Of a stretch of 64,000 bases of DNA, positions 45,300 through 56,356 are shown piece by piece. The stretch lies in assembly GCA_964036315.1 (NCBI GenBank), contig OZ038492.1:39362853-39426852 (forward strand). Direction: 5' to 3'. Position 1 is the stretch's first letter. Each line of letters begins with the position of its first letter. The notes under the pieces were generated by a model. The model saw only the letters and a list, made by a program, of their open reading frames with translations. It was not told the DNA's origin and searched no databases. The stretch comes from Acanthosepion esculentum. Its lineage: Eukaryota > Mollusca > Cephalopoda > Sepiida > Sepiidae. Position numbers and translations under genes: made by a program.

Positions 45300-46590
45300 A
45301 ATATCTCCTAAGCCAAGCTTGATTAGATCTACAACAGTGGGGACAAGCCACATAAGAAAACATCATCCGTATTCTGACAAATCGAGCGCGCAGCAGAATC
45401 AGGACAGGGATAGGGCAAAAACAGTGCGGGTTCGTTAAAGACACCGGAATAAGTAACGCGATATTGATGCACAGAAAAAAATACACATGTTTTATAGAAT
45501 ACGCAAAGGCGTTCGACAAAGTACGCTACAAAGATATGTTGGAACTGCTCAACAACCTTGATATATTTGGGAAAGATATTCGAATAATCAAGAATATATA
45601 CTGGCAGGAAATTGCCTGCATAAGGGATAGAATATGAATTCAGCAGATATACAAAAATAGATAGAGGTATAAGACAAGGATGTGTCTTCTCCCCGGACTT
45701 ATTCAGCCTATACAGCGAGGCAATTCTGATAGAAATGGGAATCCTACTAGGATTCATCATTGTCGGCCACAATCTCAACAACATAAAATATGCAGATAAC
45801 ACAGTGTTAATAGCAAACACAGAAAGGAAACTATAAAACCTCCTACAGAAGGTAGCGAAGGAGAGCGAGAAGAAGGGACTAACCACAAATTACAAGAAGA
45901 CATGGTCGTCACCAAAATGATGAGACGAAATGCGATTTACAGGTCTGGGACAATAAAATCACGCAGGTGCTGAAACTTAAATATCTGGGAAGTGTTCTGA
46001 CTGAGAAAATGAAATGCGATGCTGAGATCCGAAGACGTATTGAGATGACTAACGACGCAAACCAAAAGCTAGGGAGAGTAATACGAGACATGAAGGTTTC
46101 GTTTGTAACAAAGGAAAGAGTACTGAAATAATACGTGATATCTGTCCTCCTTTACGGCAGCGAATGTTGGACGGTCTCCTCAAAGATGTAGAAGAGACTC
46201 GAGGCAACGGAGGCATGGTGTAGGATGCTATGGATACCATGGAACGAAAATGTGAGCAACTATGGAATTTTGAAGCAGATGAAAAAAAAGAGGAAACATA
46301 TTTAACATCAGGGAGAGGCAGCTGAAATTTCTTAGACACATAATGAGAAAGGAAGGCTTAGAAAATCTGACACTCATAGGGCGAATAAAAGGAAAGTAGG
46401 ACAAGAGAAAGCAACACGTGTCGTAACATCTGGCTTAAGCAAGTGGATGAAACAAGAGGATCTGTGAGAAGTAGCAAAATGAAAAAAAAACTTATTGATA
46501 ACTACAAAGGATAGGAGGAAGTGGAGAGCCATGATCGCCTACGTCAACTGAAGGGACATGGTACATAAAAGAAGAGGAAACCAGGCTTGT
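45300..46590 (+). pseudogene. RTE-like LINE, reverse transcriptase and C-terminus
   Basis: Blocks in order: QCGFVKDTGISNAILM, TCFIEYAKAFDKVRYKDM (motif A), RGIRQGCVFSPDLFSLYSEA (motif B), IKYADNTVLIANTE (motif C; YADD changed to YADN, inactive), KYLGSVLTEKMKCDAEIRRR, IEMTNDANQKLGRVIRDMK, VSVLLYGSECWTVSSKM-like, a stop, EATEAWCRMLWIPWNENVSN, and RQLKFLRHIMRKEGLENLTL. These match RTE-clade endonuclease-reverse transcriptases as remembered. There are at least four shifts or stops, and the endonuclease is absent. The minus-strand 185-codon frame over it is a shadow. Confidence 0.8.
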
Positions 46591-46639
46591 AACGTTTTAT
46601 CATTACCGAGCAGGCAAGAGTTTTCTCTAGTCATGTTGA

Positions 46640-47465
46640 ACAGTTACGCCTTGATTAAGGTTCCTAGACTGGAATGCCTACCAAGCTTAACGTCACATGG
46701 AACGCATATATACGCTCATCGCTAAAGATGCTGAAAAAAAATGGTGGGTTCTTTTTACCCCTCCTGAAATTACCTGACAACTTTTACCATTTTTCATTTT
46801 TACAAGAGCCAGTTCAAAGCAAAAATGGCGTTTGGTGCCACATTTTGGCTGGAGCTGCCCGATTTTTACTTTCCAATCTCGACCGAGTGCAAAAATGTTT
46901 ACGCGGCCTTCTAGGTGATGGATTATTCCCACTCTACAGCCCTTTTCTCACCGACGGAACGTTGCTTACCTCTCGTTATTCTAATCTCTATTTTCATGGA
47001 AGACGTTCGTGAGAACCCAGTCAGTCCGTTGCCACACGTGATACACGCTTTAGACGATCATGTCTTTTTCGGTCCATGACTGACTAGGCAGAAGGTGTTC
47101 TCGCAGTAGTTTGCTGTTTGCTCCGGTAGAACTTCATTCCTTAATTCCACCACTACTGAACTTTAGAGTTAGGAACCGATATGCCACGTACACACAGTTG
47201 ACTCTTCCCCTCATTCCTTTCGTAATTCATTGGTGAAGGAAACTTCCACTCAGAGAGTTTGTTTCCCTATAAGTACCAGTTTTCGGAATAGTCTCACGCG
47301 AGGATGCTTTCCCAACAATACAATCTTAAAGCTTTCATGTCTATCTGCTATCTATCTTATATATCCTAATATGTACCTCTTGATCGCCTCACTGCATGAC
47401 TTCACAGCAACCTTATTTAATACATGTCTACACTGGGTGACTCTTGTCCTTTGCGTTGATTGAAC
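46640..47465 (+). pseudogene. Jockey/CR1-like LINE fragment
   Basis: Reads TWNAYIRS, then CHILAGAARFLLSNLDRVQK, CLRGLLGDGLFPLYSPFLTD, NLYFHGRRS and, after shifts, RVRNRYATYTQLTLPLIPF. These are the same blocks as in the 7.4- and 61.3-kb relics. A SINE-like segment (GACTGACTAGGCAGAAGG and GCTCCGGTAGAACTTCATT, about 47040-47140) interrupts it and matches the 60.3-kb repeat. Confidence 0.65.
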
Positions 47466-48255
47466 CATAATAATAAAAGAAAGTAGAACCAAGGACAAAA
47501 TTTTAACTATTTGGGATGTTTGTTACCAGTGGACATAAAATATAACACCGAAATACGAAAGTGCATTGGAATAGAAAATTATGCTTTTCAAAACCTACGC
47601 AAGGAATATATTATTAGATAAGAGCTCCCAAACCCCATGCCATATCGGTCACTGCTATATGGCAATGACATTTGGACGATCTCTTCACAGATGAAGAAGA
47701 GATTTTAGGCAACTGAAACGTGATTCTACAAATCGATGCTGAATACACCATCGGCGGAACATGTGATTAACGGATAAATTTTAATGAAAATGACAATAAA
47801 ATAATAATACAGTGTAACCCGGATATAAGAGACCCAGATATAAGAGAAACCCGGATATAAGATAGATTTTCTCCCGTCCCAAATTAGAGCCTGTGTTAAT
47901 AATAATAAAAGACCAAACCCGGATATAAGATAAACCCGGATATAAGAGAAACTCAGACATAAGATACTTCTTCTCCGGTCCCGACAACTCTCTTATATCC
48001 GGGTTACACTGTAATTAGAATCAGAAAAAGAAAATTCTAGCACACATAATGAGGAAAGCTGGCTTGGAGAATTTGATATATGGAATTCAAGTAGTACAGA
48101 AAGAAAGTTCGACTACCCTACCTAGCATGGTTATGTAAATGCATGGTAGAACAAGAAGGCATATTAAAAAAATAAACCTCACTCAGAATTACAAACGATA
48201 GAAAGATGTGGAGAGTTATGATCGCCCAAGTTTTGAAGAGAAACAGCAGATAAAA
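47466..48255 (+). pseudogene. RTE-like LINE remnant split by a MITE
   Basis: Before the MITE, the plus strand reads LGCLLPVDIKYNTEIRKCIG-like and YRSLLYGNDIWTISSQMKKR-like sequence in mixed frames. After it come ILAHIMRKAGLENLIYGI and WRVMIAQVLKRNSR. The two halves join to the same region as 46.0-46.5 kb of the other RTE-like copy. Degenerate. Confidence 0.6.
47810..48011. mobile_element. Pogo/Tigger-type MITE, 202 bp
   Basis: Starts CAGTGTAACCCGGATATAAG and ends with its exact inverted copy; TA flanks both sides (47808-47809, 48012-48013). The interior repeats CCCGGATATAAGA several times. The insertion interrupts an RTE-like relic, so it is younger than that relic. A shorter copy is at 20729-20827. 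Confidence 0.85.
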
Positions 48256-49214
48256 GAATAACTAGTTTTTAATTTTGATATGGCGGGTGCTGCGCCGAAA
48301 TTTTTTTTATTTATTTATTTATTTATTTTTTTTATTTATTTATTTATTTTTTTTAGCTATCTGTCGATCCGCTTCATTTTTCTCACAGGTATTTTGGACT
48401 ATGTAGAAAAAAAAACAACCGGGTCGTCCTACTTTGCTCTGGGATTGAACTCACATATAATATATGTTACAAATATATAACCAAATTCACGAAAACAATT
48501 TAATTCGGCAGGCTATTGGCACGCGAAAAACATGGAAACATACCGAGTAATCAGTGAGAAATACTAAATGAGTTATTTCTAGATATCAACACCTGGAAGA
48601 GAATTAACTAACCGATATATTGAATATACTCTTAAGTATGAAATTACCTGAGGTTTACCTTGATCGTTAAATCTCTGACGAATGTCGTAGGAAAAAAACA
48701 ACTAAGGAAGCATTATGATAATGACAACAAAGATGAAGACATTAGTCCTAATGTAAATAATGTATACAATACTAGTCTAAAAAATCAGTCAGCAATTTCT
48801 ACCTAGTTCTTAAATTTTTAAATAGAGAATATATAGATATTTTTTTCTGGAAATACACAAAATTTATACGTGAATTTTAAGAACACCCACTGCCTATAAA
48901 TTCGACATTGAACCAATAGATCGCTGAGACGTTTCTTTGTTTTCTTTGTTTAACGACCTATTGTTCATTAATGCCGAAATTTAATTTTTTGGAAGCTTTG
49001 AAGTAATAAAATTATATGTTATTCTGCTTTCACAATTGGATAGATGGTAGATAATACTCAACTTTTCTGTATATACGTATTTGTGTGGACGTAATTACTA
49101 GAGGCGGTGTTATGTGTGTTTTTTGTTGTAGTTTTGCTGAAGTCATATTTTGCAATACGGTTTTATTTCTTTAACAAATTGTAGTATATTATATGAACTA
49201 GTGACATGAAAGAG
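48256..49214. other. No gene seen; T-rich runs
   Basis: TTTATTTATTTA arrays at 48296-48355. At about 48725-48760, AATGACAACAAAGATGAAGA and ATTAGTCCTAATGTAAATAA is a scrap of the 28.0-kb repeat arm. Confidence 0.45.
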
Positions 49215-49660
49215 TTTTTTCGTGTTGTTTGTTTGGTTGGTTTCGTTTTGCGGTATATCAAACTCAATGGGGTATTTAATGCCGAAATCTAAATATTTTC
49301 AATATAATGTTTTGGTTTCATCCAAATATATTTTGAACGCAATGTTATGCCTTCAACTACAGATAAAATGTAGTTTTGGTACTTCTACTATGAAAAGTAT
49401 TGTTAGTGATTTTTCTATAAAAATGCATTATTTATAATTTTACTATAAAAACGTAATTTTATACTTTCATAATATTTTATTTTTCTTCCTGGTGTTCACT
49501 ATTGGCACATAGCTGGGATCCTACCCAGAGTCATGGTGGACTTGGAGCAACAGTTATTAAGAGGTTGTTCACATGCTCTTCTAAACATCTAATCGCCAAA
49601 TCAGAGGCCTTACTGCCAGTTGTAGTTTATCGTCATACCCAGGACTATCGCTAAAACTTC
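49215..49660 (+). repeat. Unclassified dispersed repeat, copy 2
   Basis: Matches 21835-22310 in the same order: GCGGTATATCAAACTCAATG, TATTTAATGCCGAAAT, ATAGCTGGGATCCTACCCAG, TATTAAGAGGTTGTTCA, CAGAGGCCTTACTG and TAGTTTATCGTCATACCCAG. No coding signal. Confidence 0.6.
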
Positions 49661-50217
49661 CTCTGTCTTCTCAAAATAGATGCACAAAGTGACGCAATAC
49701 TTTAAATACCTACATATCTCCGATGTCACTTAACATTATTTCTCGAAGCACAAAGCGTAATCCACTGCAATGGGAATATGAATCTGTTAAACATTTACAG
49801 AGTTGGTGAGTCAGTCGACAGTCTGTCCCTCCCCTGCGGACTACGCTGTCGTAACTGATGTAAATTCAGTCCCTAAACAACAAACACAGAAACGAAAGAA
49901 AAGCAAAAATGGTGAAAAGAAGAGGGAACAAATCTGCCATAACCTGTTGCTCGCCTCCAAAGATAAAACGTTGAGTCATATTTGCTGAAGTCCGAGTCAC
50001 CATGCACGGGGCAAAAAGAGAAGAATTGTGTGTAAGAAGAGATGCGCAAAGTGATGACGGTCCGAAACGTGAAGTTTTTAAAAATGGCTGAGGAGAAAGT
50101 TGAGATGCGAGAACAAGAGAAATGACGTGGTGAGGTTAAAGTTACATCATAGAAATCGACAGGAATTAGTTATTCACACTGTGATTAAGTAGGGGATGAC
50201 TAATAGTACGTAAAGTT
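49661..50217. other. No gene seen
   Basis: A 61-codon plus-strand frame (49803-49988) ends with Lys/Arg-rich sequence; not recognised. Confidence 0.4.
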
Positions 50218-50235
50218 TATTGAAAAGAGGAGTGT

Positions 50236-50272
50236 AATAATAATAATAATAATAAAACTGATGGTGATGATG

Positions 50273-50316
<44 letters not shown>

Positions 50317-50410
50317 ACTTATTTTTTCATTTAAAAAACAAATTTGCACACTTCCAGCAAAAGTTTCTGTGACTGAATTTGGCATTTTATCAAAGTATAG
50401 TGTATCTTTG

Positions 50411-50451
<41 letters not shown>
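50236..50451. repeat. (ATA)n, (GAT)n and (AT)n microsatellites
   Basis: Short ATA, a GATGAT array at about 50263-50315 and AT at 50413-50451. Confidence 0.95.
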
Positions 50452-50453
<2 letters not shown>

Positions 50454-50473
50454 TATAAATTAATTTATTTAAA

Positions 50474-50716
50474 TTTAAAATATGGGTTTTTCGCTACACA
50501 GTGATAACCATGTTTCAAAAATGGAAGCTAAATCCTTCGAATTTAATTTTGTTATTATTCCATTTTTGAAACAGTGTTATCACTGTGTAGCGAAAAACCC
50601 ATATTTTAAATCAATTAATTTATAATATTAATGCTCTGTAAATTTACATCGAGCACTATTGTGTAAAAATAAAAATATCTATAAGAACACCGGATTTTAT
50701 ATCTTACTGTTCTTTC

Positions 50717-50787
<71 letters not shown>
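50474..50787. repeat. Hairpin-forming dispersed repeat with (AT)n end
   Basis: 50474-50525 and 50559-50610 are inverted copies with one or two mismatches around a 33-nt loop (GGGTTTTTCGCTACACAGTG and flanks). The flank GATTTTATATCTTACTGTTC leads into (AT)n at 50720-50787. A single arm is at 41180-41300. Confidence 0.75.
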
Positions 50788-50789
<2 letters not shown>

Positions 50790-50812
50790 AATATGTGGTG
50801 CAGTTCAATTTA

Positions 50813-50930
50813 TATTACAATGAATCATTCATACAAAAAGTAGATTAGTAAAATTAATGACATAAAATGGCGTCATTTTATATCATTAACTTTACTAATC
50901 TACTTTTTGTATGAAGGATTCATTGTAATA
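50813..50930. repeat. 118-bp near-perfect hairpin
   Basis: 50813-50869 pairs with 50874-50930 with about three mismatches and a 4-nt loop (GCGT). The arms contain ACAAAAAGTAGATTAGTAAA. No TA-flanked transposon ends were recognised. It could be a palindromic MITE or a source of double-stranded RNA. Confidence 0.75.
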
Positions 50931-51363
50931 TATATATATGTGTGTGCGTGCATGTGTGTGTGTATACATGTATCCTCATCGACATTTATCGTATTAGCAA
51001 ATTACTTATTTTTCTTTTTTTCTCGTGATAATCCTCAATGTATGTCCACCTGACCTTTCATCTGGTAGTGGTTATTGCGACTTATACTAAGTTAAAACTT
51101 AGTATGGCCAATTTTTTTAATCTTTTTTCCTTAAAAACGAGATGGAATACTCCGAAGAACAAACCGCAACTCAAGGTGTTAATTTTGCCGAAGGGTGAAT
51201 GGCTGCTGAGTTTTGAGGTTGCGAACGATCCCCGAGAAGTTTCGGATCCTTGTCTGTAAAAAAAATGTACCCAATATTTCGGGCGACATTGGGTGGATTT
51301 TGGACATTTTTGCCACTCGTGGGAACGACATGAGAACTAAAAATCAAACCAAAAAGTCCAGTT

Positions 51364-53045
51364 ATGGCTCTTCCAGGGTATAAACAGAGAACCCGTTCAT
51401 TAGGAGGGAACCTAGCTGAGGTGGAAAAATTTGCCATACGAACAAACTCCAACATAGATAGTGTATGTTCAGGTCCCCACAACCGTGATAATCCCAATGA
51501 TGGCAGCCCAAATTCTCCAACTAGATCAACAAACATTCATTTAAAATAAAGAATAGATAAAATGGTTCCGCGAGGAGTACTCGTTATCGATGCATTCTAT
51601 GAAGAATTTTACAAGCCTCAGAAAAGCATCAATGGCCAAACATATGACATTTGGTGAGAAAGTTTTGGGCAAGCAATTAGAAAGTACGTTGACGAAAATA
51701 AGCTAGACAATGTGAGAAAGTAGATCATAACCGTGTGACAGATGCTGAAATTGAAGAAATAAAAATAACTGCAACCAGAATAGGCGTATCAACAGAACAT
51801 GGAAAAAGTACTAACATCACACAAACTACAGATCATAAAGAAAAAACTGAGAAAGACACCAATCACTGTGAAGATAATGCTGAAAGTTTAGAAGAGGTGC
51901 AAAAGCGTGATCTTAGTCACTCACAAGCCTGTAATAAAATGAGCCCAAAATATATCGAAACGAATTATTTTACCCAAAACAAGAATAATCTACAAGGACC
52001 TAAGTAAGAAATCATGAGGCGTGAGTCAGATACAATATATATGGAAATGGAGGAACGAGAACAACTCCCAAATTAATCACGAACAAAGCTGAACCTCAAA
52101 CGTATCAGACTGCACAATGCAGCACTTAAATTAATTCTGGATGACGTAGACATTCATATAAATCTCAACGAAGTAATATATGCATCAGCAATAGCAGCAA
52201 CTATATCATTAAACATCAAAGTAAAATAAAACGCAGTCTCACAGACATAAAGTTCCACCTTTGACAAGAAAAATAGAAAATGAAATCGAACAATTTAGAA
52301 GTGAATTATCAGTACTCGATGAACTGGCAAGAGGAACAAATGTAAGGACTAGAAAAAGGAGAACATTCAAAAGAAAATACAAAATGAGAAATGAAAATGA
52401 AGTCCTATCAGCTAAAGAAATAATAAAGCAAACAATGCAACTGAAGTCTTAAAGAATCAAACACTATAAACCGAACATTTTCTACAGACAGTACAAGATC
52501 ATCCAAACCAAAGCGAAGAAATTTTATAGAGAAATAGCCAACCAAAAACTGAAGTGACAACCCCCACCCCCGACAAAGGAAGAGGTTATAAAGTTCTGGA
52601 AAAAATATGGGCTCTTACAAAAGAACATAACAAAGAAAGATATTGGATTACGCAAATGGTAGAACGGAAGAAAAATAAACCAGAACAAGCATGGGCGGGA
52701 ATCACAGAAGAGGATGTTGAATGAGCACTGAAAAAAAAGACCACACAATAGATTAAAGTCATAAAATTTGGCTCTAATATTTAAATACAGCACACAAAAT
52801 AATCTAACCAAAGAACCTCAAGAAATGGTCAATGATCCTAGTAAAACTCCGGTATGGGTAACCAAAAGAATTACCTAACTTCTACACAAGAATTGCGACA
52901 TAAATGTCTCAAAAAACTACAGACCAAATACATCTTCTCACGACTTAGAAACTGTTGACATATATTCTGACAAAACAGATATATTCCTTCATAGAAAATA
53001 TGACATACAACCTGTTGAACAAAATGGGTGCAAAAGAGGTTCTTA
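51364..53045 (+). pseudogene. R2/R4-type LINE, N-terminal region and start of RT
   Basis: Read over three frames: MALPGYKQRTRSLGGNLAEV, a stop, GVLVIDAFYEEFYKPQKSIN (DNA-binding-like region), VTDAEIEEIKITATRIG, LNLKRIRLHNAALKLILDDV, PLTRKIENEIEQFRSELSVL, DELARGTNVRTRKRRTFKRK, AKKFYREIANQKL, EMVNDPSKTPVWVTKRIT, a stop, NCDINVSKNYRPNTSSHDLE (NYRP block of the RT), and VEQNGCKRGS before a stop at 53045. The order and the NYRP/EQ-GCK-GS blocks fit the RT start of R2/R4-type elements, the same type as the endonuclease fragments at 26.7 and 27.5 kb. RT motifs A to C are absent. The overlapping 121-codon minus-strand frame (51171-51536) is unrecognised. Confidence 0.65.
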
Positions 53046-53185
53046 GGTATTTAAAAACCAATTACTTGTTTCGTAACAATTATTTTCGAACAATGTTCAC
53101 ATAATCGTTTTTTTTTTCAGAGATACTAGTTACTATTTTTTGCGAATTAACATCCATTTTCATATTTCTTGTCCTAGGTAAGCAT
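52822..53185 (+). repeat. Direct repeat copy 1 (364 bp)
   Basis: Nearly identical to 54082-54448, 1260 bp downstream. It starts GAAATGGTCAATGATCCTAG inside the LINE frame and continues past the stop into TTTTTTTTTTCAG, a 57-nt open segment (53121-53177) and GTAAGC. Because the copies share both LINE and non-LINE sequence, this is a segmental duplication. Confidence 0.9.
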
Positions 53186-54081
53186 TAATAGGAATCTAAT
53201 TTAATTCTTCAAGTTATTTTTTGTGATCATTTTCCATGTCACTTTGCTGCAATTATTTTTGTTTGTCGCTTGTAAAATCCTCTTATATTTTTTTTTACAT
53301 TTGTGTCTCTTTATTTTCTGATTACACATTTGAGATTTGGTCAGATTTAGTGTAATTCAGGTTCAACTTAATTAATTCTTTACTGCTGCATCATGGGTAA
53401 ACCTCAATTTGATAACAGAGTCAATACCAGCCTCAAAGCTAATGCGTTCATTTACTCTTTTATTTTCTCCTATGATCAAAATTTGCATAATTTCCGTTCT
53501 ATATATAAATAATTAATCGATACAAAAAGTTGAAGTATTTATATAATTTTAAATCGTTACATTAGGATTTTTATACTGCCAATGTTTGCCGCCATTACGT
53601 ATAGAAAAAGTAATACAATTCTGATGTCCTACAACTAGATATGCAGTTGATTTTCTGGACACGCAAATGAAATATTGAAATAATTAATTAATCGACAATA
53701 AGTAAGATTGTGATATTATTTGTCGTTGTGGTAAAACGTAGGAAGGTGTTGTTAAAACATAAGAAAATGTTGTGTGCTGAGAAAAATGGAGACAAGAAGA
53801 ATTAATACCAAAAAACCCCTGGGAAAATTGAAAGATTAAATTCACACATAAACAGCTTAAATTGTATGTTGAGCAGTTTGAACAATGGAAAAGTGACCCA
53901 GACTTGTGGGTCAATATTTGATTGATGCACAGCTGCAAAGCGAAAAAATTCATTTTCGCTAAACAACGTACTTGAAAGTGATTCGATGCAGGAGTGGGAG
54001 GATAGGCCACCCACGCTCACTCAAAAGGTTGGTGAAGAGGGAATTCCCCAAAATTATGACGTAAACCGGAGGGATTTCACC
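53186..54081. other. Spacer of the direct repeat, no gene seen
   Basis: AT-rich. A 108-codon minus frame and a 106-codon plus frame (53986-54306) overlap its right part. The plus frame begins MQEWEDRPPTLTQKVG and runs into the duplicated LINE piece; the start is unrecognised. Confidence 0.4.
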
Positions 54082-54448
54082 GAAATGGTCAATGATCCTA
54101 GTAAAATTCCGGCATGGGTAACCAAAAGAATTACCTTACTTCTACACAAGAACTGCGACATAAATGTCTCAAAAAACTACAGACCAAATACATCTTCTCA
54201 CGACTTAGAAACTGTTGACATATATTCTGACAAAACAGATATATTCCTTCATAGAAAATATGACATACAACCTGTTGAAAAAAATGGGTGCAAAAGAGGT
54301 TCTTAGGTATTTAAAAACCAATTACTTGTTTCGTAACAATTATTTTCGAACAATGTTCACATAATCGTTTTTTTTTTCAGAGGTACTAGTTACTATTTTT
54401 TGCGAATTGTTAACATCTACTTTCATATTTCTTGTCCTAGGTAAGCAT
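54082..54448 (+). repeat. Direct repeat copy 2 (367 bp)
   Basis: Same as copy 1 apart from scattered substitutions and one 3-nt insertion in the segment between the splice-like sites (54381-54440). Frame ends CKRGS then stop at 54306. The stop within RITxLL in copy 1 is absent here. Confidence 0.9.
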
Positions 54449-54507
54449 ACCCCATGTCAGTTTGGGGAAAAGATTCATAAATACGAGTGCTCGAAGCGAA
54501 TTCGCCA

Positions 54508-54616
<109 letters not shown>

Positions 54617-55379
54617 CGGACCGGAAAAGAGACAGAAGAGCGGCCACGTCAATGCCTGCCGAAGAGCAGCTCCGATTTCAGAGCCTTGTGCCAAACTCTA
54701 CCAAAACAGCAAACTAGATTTGTGCCAGGTTGACGACGGTATCATTTCTGATTTGGATGCAGGCTGGGCTGATAAGTAAATGCATGCAATCTCTGATATA
54801 AACCAATTATTTTATGGAGGACTGTTATAAAATCAGTATTTACTTTCGTTCAATTTATTCGAGTGTTATTTTTCCTACTGTCCCTCATCGCCCTTCTTGG
54901 ATCAGCCCAACACTAAAGTACCTGCGACGATTCGATCTTGGCTGCCTTATGATCTAAGAAACCACAACGTGGGTAAGCTTAGCTCTGGATTGTAGCGGTG
55001 ACTTCAGCGACCAGCCACGGTGTTGGATGTCATGGACGACCCACGGGGCAGTGCACGATTACAATATTAATTATTTACGAGGGGCTTCGGAAAACATGGA
55101 TCAATTCGGCCAGTGATCTGTCAGTTTATCTTGAAGGTTACCAAACATTTTTCATTTCTTGAATGACACCACATAACAAGAGGTAAATCACCATTTCTGG
55201 CAAAAGTTTTGAAGAAATATTTCGCGTTTTGAGATTGCCTGACTTTTTTTAAAATTGCCATATATTGCAACAATAATGTGTAATTAATAAGTGACACCCT
55301 CACTGTTTGAAGATATATTTATTATGCATAGATTAGTTAGGGCTGGTTCGTTTGATGACAACCAGCTGAACAATTCCGA
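54617..55379. other. No gene seen
   Basis: GGGCTGATAAGTAAATGC at about 54768 looks like a mariner end, but no partner end could be confirmed (the nearest, about 54905, is poor). Confidence 0.35.
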
Positions 55380-55525
55380 GCAATTAATTATCCATCAAGT
55401 TTACAGCACCTAATATTCACAAGGGATTACGCATCTAGTTACCTAGGTACTGACCAGGCTCGGCGTTGTTATATTACGTGAACCAATGTACCAATGTTCC
55501 AACCTGATTAATATGACCTTAAGCC

Positions 55526-55530
<5 letters not shown>
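55380..55530 (-). mobile_element. 5S-derived repeat, partial
   Basis: The minus strand has AACGCCGAGCCTGGTCAGTA and CCTAGGTAACTAG, matching the intermediate element and box C region. Degenerate. It ends at (AT)n. Confidence 0.5.
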
Positions 55531-55624
<94 letters not shown>

Positions 55625-55651
55625 TAGATAAATAGATAGATAGATAGATAG
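55531..55651. repeat. (AT)n(GA)n(GATA)n microsatellite
   Basis: AT, then GA, then AGAT units. Confidence 0.95.
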
Positions 55652-55850
55652 TGTGAGGGATGAACTGTCGTCTGAATTACGCAAAAATTAAAATAACACT
55701 TATCTCATTTTTACAGATACATTTATCAACATTACACAGAAATATCTGGAAATACTAAAGAGTATATTTTTTTCAATAAAATCGCTAATGGCTTCAACCA
55801 CGGACTCCAGACGACTTCTTAATGTCATGCAACTCTCATCAACCAGTACA
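55652..55850 (-). mobile_element. Terminal fragment of the 56.35-kb transposon family
   Basis: GTGTGAGGGATGAACTGTCG, GAATTACGCAAAAATTAAA and CAACATTACACAGAAATATC match 56354-56540, including the 3' end of the transposase region. The rest is deleted. Confidence 0.75.
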
Positions 55851-56311
55851 TATATATTTAGAAAATCACAATATTTAGCCCTGAATCCAGTCCTAAAACG
55901 ATAACAATCATCTGAGAATGATTCTCATTTGGTCATTCCAGTATTTGTATGAATATGTGTGTCCTTTCAATGGTAATGGAAATATTCAGAAGTCACCGAC
56001 TGAAGTGTTAGTCTTACTATCGGTTAAAATTCATAAAGTCTTTTAATTAATAGCGTTTCTTAAAACAAGATTTTTTTTTCAATTTAACTCTTATAGTTCT
56101 TGATAGTATTCTTGCATAAATTTTTGTTTGATTTGTTTTCTACGTTTTTGAAAATTATGTAATTACATTGTTAAAAATTGTTTTTAACAATAATGCAAAT
56201 ATTAATAATGCAAATATTAATAATTAATACATAGCTGTGTTGAGGAGGAGAAGATATCTTTCACAAGGGCATCTGCGCCTAAGTGAATATAAAGAAACCA
56301 ACTAAAAATGG

Positions 56312-56314
<3 letters not shown>
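55851..56314. other. No gene seen; 5S-repeat tail scrap
   Basis: 56271-56300 (GCGCCTAAGTGAATATAAAG) resembles the tail of the 5S-derived repeat. Otherwise unrecognised. Confidence 0.4.

Positions 56315-56353
<39 letters not shown>

Positions 56354-56356
<3 letters not shown>

Noticed and set aside
45329..45886. 185-codon minus-strand frame
   Set aside because: It is antisense to the RTE-like reverse transcriptase, whose motifs A and B are clear on the plus strand.
51171..51536. 121-codon minus-strand frame
   Set aside because: It overlaps the N-terminal region of an R2/R4-type LINE whose plus-strand blocks are recognisable; the minus-strand frame has no family likeness.
54755..54910. Small mariner MITE
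   Set aside because: GGGCTGATAAGTAAATGC looks like a mariner end, but the supposed right end matches only over GGGCTGAT and no TA duplication was found.
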